The translations under genes and the position numbers were made by a program. Positions 59,775 to 64,000 of a DNA stretch of 64,000 nucleotides are shown here, in pieces (the stretch's first letter is position 1; every line of letters begins with the position of its first letter). A model generated the notes under the pieces. The model searched no databases. It was not told the DNA's origin and saw nothing but the letters and a program-made list of their open reading frames with translations. Origin of the DNA: Hoylesella loescheii DSM 19665 = JCM 12249 = ATCC 15930 (GTDB lineage: Bacteria > Bacteroidota > Bacteroidia > Bacteroidales > Bacteroidaceae); the NCBI RefSeq assembly GCF_000378085.1, contig NZ_KB899214.1:105092-169091 (forward strand). The letters are read 5' to 3'.

Positions 59775-60614
59775 TCATACTTCAATCTCTATCACATTAT
59801 GGACGTCTTCAGCAAGCATCGGCGCAAGCAGAAACCTTACCCCATCAGCCTGCAATTCGCATGCTCTCCCTTTCCCGATACCATATCCTCCGTGATGTGT
59901 CATGGTAAGTGTTTCCAATCCTAGGAGTTCCATCGCTTGTGCGAGAATGTCAAGCCTATAACCCATGAAATAGGCCTCGCCAAGCTTTATCGGTGTACTA
60001 AAATCGGCAATCATTTTCCCTGTCTTCTTTGGTGCACCATCAACATATCCTGTGCCAAAGCATATTGGGCAATCAGCCGTGACCTCATGAGTTGCACCAT
60101 TATTATCAATGTATTCGCATTCTACCTTCCCACTGCCGTCACACTCGTCACAATCAACGTCTTCCATGTCTTCCTCTTCTACCATCGGCAGCTTGGCGAG
60201 TGCGTCTTTAATGGCTTTAAGCGTTACTTTTGCATTGCATGGAGTTCCGAATTCAATATTCTTTGTCAATTTCCTCTTGTGGTGCTTTTCTGAAACGAGT
60301 TCAGCTTTTACCGCCACGGCCATACGTCTATTGGCAGCCCAAACTTCATTATGGACTATTTCAAGAAACGGTTCTTGATATTGCCCAAAACAATTATCTT
60401 TGTCGCAGAACAACTCAAAGAGTTCCTGTTCGTTACTTATCTTTTTCATATTTATTCGTTTAAATTGTTGCAAATTTTGATATTTGGTTGTCGTCCGCCC
60501 ATTCAGCCCAGCCTCGAATGCTGTTGATATGGTGAGGTGCATCTGTGGCAAGTTGGGGATATTGTCTTGGCAGTACTTCTTTGCTGCCTTTTCGATTAAC
60601 TCTTCTCGTGTCAT
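59775..60614 (-). CDS. phage protein with a DnaJ-like zinc motif pair, 279 residues
   Basis: Two CxxCxGxG elements, CDECDGSG and CPICFGTG, about 30 residues apart (roughly 155-195), form one zinc site like half of the DnaJ cysteine-rich domain. The C-terminal part (GMRLDILAQAM, TMTHHGGYGIG, LLAPML) is unassigned. The first 50 residues look like a separate piece (EELIEKAAKKYCQDN) and an internal ATG at codon 52 could be a second start. Function unknown. Confidence 0.6.
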   Translation of the reverse strand: MTREELIEKAAKKYCQDNIPNLPQMHLTISTAFEAGLNGRTTTKYQNLQQFKRINMKKISNEQELFELFCDKDNCFGQYQEPFLEIVHNEVWAANRRMAVAVKAELVSEKHHKRKLTKNIEFGTPCNAKVTLKAIKDALAKLPMVEEEDMEDVDCDECDGSGKVECEYIDNNGATHEVTADCPICFGTGYVDGAPKKTGKMIADFSTPIKLGEAYFMGYRLDILAQAMELLGLETLTMTHHGGYGIGKGRACELQADGVRFLLAPMLAEDVHNVIEIEV

Positions 60615-60889
60615 TGTCTACTTTTTATTAAATCTAGCACTCTTTCTTTGAACTCATCTTCCGTTTCACAGAAGTAGTACTCATCGGCATCATCGTCTGT
60701 TTCAAAGACTTCTCCGTCCCTGTAAAACATAACCCATTCTTTCCCCTCTCCTGATATACCAGGCCTTATGTAGTAAGGAGCAATCAATCCCCTGCGTTCA
60801 TCACACTCGGGATAATCTATTGGCAGCATGTCTATACTTCTTAGCCATGTCCTTAACTCTGCCGTGTTCTCGTTTATATATGCGTACAT
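60611..60889 (-). CDS. hypothetical acidic protein, 92 residues
   Basis: Not recognised. Acidic C-terminus (GEVFETDDDADEYYFCETEDEF). It overlaps the start of the zinc-motif gene by 4 bases (ATGA), so the pair is translationally coupled. Confidence 0.6.
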   Translation of the reverse strand: MYAYINENTAELRTWLRSIDMLPIDYPECDERRGLIAPYYIRPGISGEGKEWVMFYRDGEVFETDDDADEYYFCETEDEFKERVLDLIKSRQ

Positions 60890-60946
60890 ACTTATTTCTT
60901 CTATTTAGCTTTGACTGTGTATCTTATTTCTGCTTTTCGCTCTTGA

Positions 60947-61156
60947 TTATTCCACTACATACGTTAGGTACTCATAAATTAGTTGTCCATATTTAGTTGT
61001 ATAGTAAGTGTCATAATCTCCTTCATAGGGTATAAACCTGTCCACACGCCCTTGACATTGCGTATGCGCATGCCTTAGCCACCTTGTTTTTAATGATACA
61101 CTATCCATATAGGACTTGCAAGCTTTTTTAATCTTGCGTGGTAGTAAATGTGCCAT
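60947..61156 (-). CDS. hypothetical basic protein, 69 residues
   Basis: Not recognised. Basic N-terminus (MAHLLPRKIKKACKSYMDSV) and a tyrosine-rich end (YDTYYTTKYGQLIYEYLTYV). The ATG at 61156 is preferred to a TTG three codons earlier. Confidence 0.55.
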   Translation of the reverse strand: MAHLLPRKIKKACKSYMDSVSLKTRWLRHAHTQCQGRVDRFIPYEGDYDTYYTTKYGQLIYEYLTYVVE

Positions 61157-61173
61157 TTTATCCAAACCTAAAA

Positions 61174-61389
61174 TTACACTACCATCCCATCAGGATATTT
61201 CGTAGTCTGTGGAATATAGTCATCCGCTGCTTTCTTACCGCATTTTCCACACACCTTACTAGGGATGACTTCCCTGTGGAAGAACTCATCATCATACCCA
61301 TAACTTTCTTCTGTATGACCACAATGTTCACACTCATATACTGCCTGAAAATCTCGGCGAGTTTGCGAGATTATCTTCTTTATTCTCAT
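61174..61389 (-). CDS. small zinc-ribbon protein, 71 residues
   Basis: Two CxxC pairs, CEHCGH and CGKCGK, about 30 residues apart form a zinc ribbon; flanking residues are acidic and aromatic (SYGYDDEFFHRE). Probably a nucleic-acid or protein-binding accessory phage protein. It ends 17 bases before the next small gene's ATG. Confidence 0.65.
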   Translation of the reverse strand: MRIKKIISQTRRDFQAVYECEHCGHTEESYGYDDEFFHREVIPSKVCGKCGKKAADDYIPQTTKYPDGMVV

Positions 61390-61409
61390 ATTCTTGTTTT
61401 TTTTTGTTT

Positions 61410-61502
61410 TTACTTAATGGGGTTTTGCCCCGTTTGTGTCTTCTCCCCACGCAAAACAGCTTGCGTGAGGAGAAATTTATCGTTGAACATTATCTTTTTC
61501 AT
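61410..61502 (-). pseudogene. truncated ASCH-like start, 30 codons
   Basis: The ATG at 61502 opens MKKIMFNDKFLLTQAVLRG and EKTQTGQN then stops at 61410. The beginning is very like ASCH-domain phage proteins, which usually continue for 100 or more residues after a KTxTRR motif. Here the frame ends at once and two hairpins (CTCC..GGAG and GGGGCAAAACCCC) lie inside. It is either a broken gene or a small one of its own. Confidence 0.35.
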
Positions 61503-61544
61503 CTTGTTTGTCTTTTTATTGTTTATCCAAATACTCTAATGTCC

Positions 61545-62414
61545 TTACTCACATAGGCCATGATACAAACTCATACACGAGTATCCTCCCTCTGGTTCGA
61601 AAAGGTCAAGTTGTGCGTCATTGCGGTTCACATATTTGAACACCTCCGCTATTGTCGGGTATTCGCCATTTGCGCAAAATCGTTTCGGGATATAAGTCGG
61701 GGGAAAGAATGTAGAGCCGTTTTTGGTTTCGTTCTTCATTTTCTGTTCAGCTAATATAAGCCGTTGAGATGCCCACTCATCTTTCGATATTAGCTGCATC
61801 TCACGTTTCCTGCACATAATACACGGGAAACATCCTACACGCGAGAAACCTCGTTCGTACAGAGGATTTGGACGTTGTCCGCTAGCAAGGATGTAATCGA
61901 TAACCTCTTGTGCAGACCAGTTGAATATGGGGCGCAACACGCTTGCATCGTGCGTCTTACACCATTCTAACACTTCTTTCTTGTGGTACAACCCTTTTAC
62001 TTCGCTATTAAAATACTCCTTAAAATATGAGCATTCCACATCGAGTTTTGCACGCGAGGTACTTTCCTTTGCCCTTATTCCTTGGATTATTATAAAGCTA
62101 TCGTCTTGTGATAATATATAGTCTATCATTGGAATGACTTTCAGCTCTGATGTGCAGAACCTTGCCATAGTTGATGGGAAACGACCCTTCCTAATCGCCA
62201 TGTCGACAAAATCCTTATACTTCTTACTTTTTATAGTTACCAGTTTAACACCAAGTGCTTTTACAACGTTGTCGATATGCTTGTACGTTTCTTCATGTTC
62301 CCACCCAGTATCACAAAATACAGCTGTTATTTTATCTTTGCCGTAATCCTTAACGGATTTTATGAGGCACGCTTGACTATCCTTGCCGCCACTAAATTGA
62401 ACTAAAATCTTCAT
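61545..62414 (-). CDS. PP-loop (PAPS reductase-like) phage enzyme
   Basis: A 289-residue protein with the PP-loop SGGKDS (residues 8-13) of the ATP pyrophosphatase superfamily, the SELKVIPMIDYIL block and cysteine clusters GCFPCIMC and CMSLYHGLC near the C-terminus. PAPS-reductase-family proteins in phages are proposed to act in sulfur chemistry on nucleic acids or in sulfur uptake, but the substrate is unknown. Close homologues of DndC type share the fold; no other dnd genes are seen. Confidence 0.8.
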   Translation of the reverse strand: MKILVQFSGGKDSQACLIKSVKDYGKDKITAVFCDTGWEHEETYKHIDNVVKALGVKLVTIKSKKYKDFVDMAIRKGRFPSTMARFCTSELKVIPMIDYILSQDDSFIIIQGIRAKESTSRAKLDVECSYFKEYFNSEVKGLYHKKEVLEWCKTHDASVLRPIFNWSAQEVIDYILASGQRPNPLYERGFSRVGCFPCIMCRKREMQLISKDEWASQRLILAEQKMKNETKNGSTFFPPTYIPKRFCANGEYPTIAEVFKYVNRNDAQLDLFEPEGGYSCMSLYHGLCE

Positions 62415-62445
62415 ATCATACGTTCTTTTCGTGTATTTACATCTC

Positions 62446-62814
62446 TCAAATACTTAATTTCAAGTGTTTAACTCCTGCTTCGTTAAGTTCTTGTAGTATT
62501 CTTTTACTAGCTTCATATCTGTTTAGCTTTTGCCATTCGTCCGAAATGTCATCTAAATTTTCGTCATAATGATTTTTGTAGATGTAATCTTGGATGGCTT
62601 CGCAGAAAAGCTGTTCAGTTATTCCATCATAGTCGCCAAACTCTATGATTGACGTTAGCTCAAAACACTCAAGATGTTCTCTGTTTGACCACACGTCGCC
62701 GCCATCTTTATTAAATTGTAGATTATACATTGCTCCCTTTTCTATTTTACAACCGCAGAAGTCGCAATGATGTGGCTTGCGTGCTCTAACTATTTTATTA
62801 TTTATTGCTTTCAT
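62446..62814 (-). CDS. phage protein with an N-terminal zinc motif, 122 residues
   Basis: RKPHHCDFCGCKIEKGAMY gives a zinc-binding His-Cys-x2-Cys set near the N-terminus; the remainder is helical (FCEAIQDYIYKNHYDENL). It resembles small phage proteins of unknown role. Its start overlaps the preceding gene's end by 17 bases. Confidence 0.6.
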   Translation of the reverse strand: MKAINNKIVRARKPHHCDFCGCKIEKGAMYNLQFNKDGGDVWSNREHLECFELTSIIEFGDYDGITEQLFCEAIQDYIYKNHYDENLDDISDEWQKLNRYEASKRILQELNEAGVKHLKLSI

Positions 62815-63748
62815 AATCTTCGTAGAATTTTCTCAGTGTAGCCTTAACCAACTTGGCAGCTCCCTCAGCTTGCTCTCGGGTACGGAAGTAATTGCCAAAC
62901 TCGTGTCTATTTTTATCAGCACAATGACCATCTTCTTTATCTACCATTATGATTCCTTGATTGCCAACATAACAATATTCCTCACCATCTTCTGCTCTCC
63001 ACCTAATCCATTCAAGCTCCTTTTCCTCAGCATTCCACCGCAGGTTTTGTTCTGCCATCTGAGCGGTAATGGTTTGCCTTTCCTTTTCCGTAGCTAGGCG
63101 GAATACCTCAGCTCGCCATTTCTTAAATTGACCTAGTTTGGAATCGTTGTCCCAATGCATGTATATGACGGGGTCGCCGTTGTTATCTCTGCATTCGTAT
63201 ACTATTCCCATTACCCTGCCTCCAATACTAGTGACAAAGTCACCATCTTTGAACTTCGGCGTTTCCGTTCTCTCTTTCTCAATGGTGATAACACCATCCT
63301 TTATCTCGGCCTTGCAGCCCTCGGGGACGTTTATCTTGTCCCCGCATTTTAGAATTATTTCCATAGATATTCTGTTTTTATTATTCTCATTTTTAAGGCT
63401 TTTATAGAATGTGATGTATTCTTTGTCTGAAAATATAGGTTTATAGCCTTTTCTCTCATACCAATCAGCCATAAATTTATCTTTTTCCGCAGCCAATGAC
63501 ACGACACTTGCTCCCAGTTTTTGCGCTACTTTCTCTGCTTCTTCAAGCAGCCTATTTCCGTAGCCTCTTACTCGACACTTTTCTTCGACGCTTAGATTGT
63601 ATATACAAGCACAAGACCTTATATTTTCATCGATAGATACAGAGCAAATTCCCTCTCCACTACTTGTCATTATCAAAGTGTAGTTTTCTGCGTTGTGGTA
63701 TATAAATTCTTCTTTCATTTTGTCCTCGCAATTCAAAATTATTTCCAT
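62798..63748 (-). CDS. GNAT acetyltransferase joined to a phage accessory domain
   Basis: A 316-residue protein of two parts. Residues 1-120 are a small GNAT domain (VRGYGNRLLEEAEKVAQKLGAS, then ADWYERKGYKP). From Met129 (ATG at 63364) begins a different domain common in Bacteroidales phages (EGCKAEIKDGVITIE, EQNLRWNAEEKELEW, FGNYFRTREQAEGAA). Both parts start with nearly the same words, MEIILNCEDK and MEIILKCGDK, and 24 of 29 bases around the two ATGs agree. The GNAT thus seems to sit between a duplicated gene start. Translation could begin at either ATG. Confidence 0.65.
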   Translation of the reverse strand: MEIILNCEDKMKEEFIYHNAENYTLIMTSSGEGICSVSIDENIRSCACIYNLSVEEKCRVRGYGNRLLEEAEKVAQKLGASVVSLAAEKDKFMADWYERKGYKPIFSDKEYITFYKSLKNENNKNRISMEIILKCGDKINVPEGCKAEIKDGVITIEKERTETPKFKDGDFVTSIGGRVMGIVYECRDNNGDPVIYMHWDNDSKLGQFKKWRAEVFRLATEKERQTITAQMAEQNLRWNAEEKELEWIRWRAEDGEEYCYVGNQGIIMVDKEDGHCADKNRHEFGNYFRTREQAEGAAKLVKATLRKFYEDYESNK

Positions 63749-63753
63749 GATTA

Positions 63754-64000
63754 TCAAATTTCCGTGAATTGTCCGTTAATAAGTTTATACCAAGTGTCTT
63801 CCTTGATGCGTTCTCCATCTACCTGTTCTGTCTTTACGCAAACAGGTGTCCAGTTCCCGTCCAAACTATCCCATTCAGCAAGCGTTATCCAACTGCCTTT
63901 CTTTGCTTTGGCTTGTGAATTGTAGCCAGCCGCCATTACCACTGCGTAGTCTCCTGATGATGCGAGTTGGGCGTAGTCTCCTGATGATGCGAGTTGGGCG
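63754..64000 (-). CDS. phage repeat protein, C-terminal part (runs off the window)
   Basis: The frame is open to the right edge. Two exact 27-base repeats (63944-63970 and 63971-63997) encode AQLASSGDY twice; the unit continues past 64000. The end (GSWITLAEWDSLDG, EDTWYKLINGQF) resembles the C-terminus of repeat proteins of Bacteroidales phages (DUF7666-like, from memory), whose SGDY/SGNT repeats form a beta-helix. The N-terminus and repeat number are not visible. The stop is 5 bases before the GNAT-fusion ATG. Confidence 0.65.
   Translation of the reverse strand, partial: AQLASSGDYAQLASSGDYAVVMAAGYNSQAKAKKGSWITLAEWDSLDGNWTPVCVKTEQVDGERIKEDTWYKLINGQFTEI
63944..64000. repeat. 27-bp tandem repeat inside a coding region
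   Basis: GCGTAGTCTCCTGATGATGC plus GAGTTGG is repeated without change at 63944 and 63971, and a third unit starts at 63998. The exact identity implies recent expansion. Confidence 0.85.

Noticed and set aside
61545..62414. PP-loop enzyme considered as DndC of a phosphorothioation system
   Set aside because: No dndB, D, E or A-like genes are in view; the family name PAPS-reductase-like is safer.
28000..64000. Search for integrase, att sites and replication genes
   Set aside because: None found in the window; the prophage continues to the right, so no claim on integration site is made.

Overview
The window reads as a Bacteroidales chromosome, most like Prevotella and relatives. It has Bacteroidetes-type promoters (a TTTG box about 19-21 bases upstream of TAnnTTTG), few clear Shine-Dalgarno sites, a TonB-family beta-barrel receptor, a DUF4369 lipoprotein and a DAHP synthase-chorismate mutase fusion. 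Positions 1 to about 28,000 are host chromosome. From about 28,000 to the right edge the DNA is a siphovirus-like prophage that continues beyond the window.

Host part, left to right: a possible transposase remnant with a perfect 26-bp hairpin (1-230); three accessory leftward genes (HXXEE membrane protein, GNAT, P-loop kinase fused to DUF3781); aroB; a large outer-membrane receptor; serine dehydratase; a CHAP protein flanked by copies of a promoter-bearing repeat; an RluA-type pseudouridine synthase followed by a 51-residue membrane protein; asparaginase; glucuronate isomerase; a DUF4369 lipoprotein; a secreted esterase. A gene-free 1.3 kb tract (15,758-17,056) holds MITE-like inverted repeats and a 22-bp tandem array. 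Then comes a leftward Phe/Tyr operon (pheA, aminotransferase, DAHP synthase-chorismate mutase, tyrA). A promoter, a 17-codon Phe/Tyr-rich leader peptide and an intrinsic terminator sit upstream of pheA, which is a classical attenuator layout. tRNA-Arg(TCT), three small membrane or redox genes, a beta-carbonic anhydrase and an McrBC restriction operon follow.

Prophage part: nearly all genes point left. From the right edge: small accessory genes (repeat protein, GNAT fusion, PP-loop PAPS-reductase-like enzyme, zinc-ribbon proteins, VRR-NUC nuclease), then ParB-like protein, small and large terminase, portal, and a minor head protein with a C-terminal ADP-ribosyltransferase-like domain. A rightward DNA methyltransferase cassette interrupts the series. 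Scaffold, capsid, connectors, tail tube, tail chaperone with a -1 frameshift, tape measure, distal tail, tail tip, fibre proteins and lysis genes follow. Integrase and early regulators are not in view.

Most notable: (1) the Phe/Tyr attenuator; (2) a dyad (GAGTACC-CAATA-GGTACTC type) that replaces the -33 box at three phage late promoters and also lies at the start of the methyltransferase transcript, suggesting one phage regulator controls all four units; (3) the head protein-ADP-ribosyltransferase fusion; (4) the canonical T-TTT-TTC frameshift site; (5) an acetyltransferase cassette bounded by a duplicated gene start.
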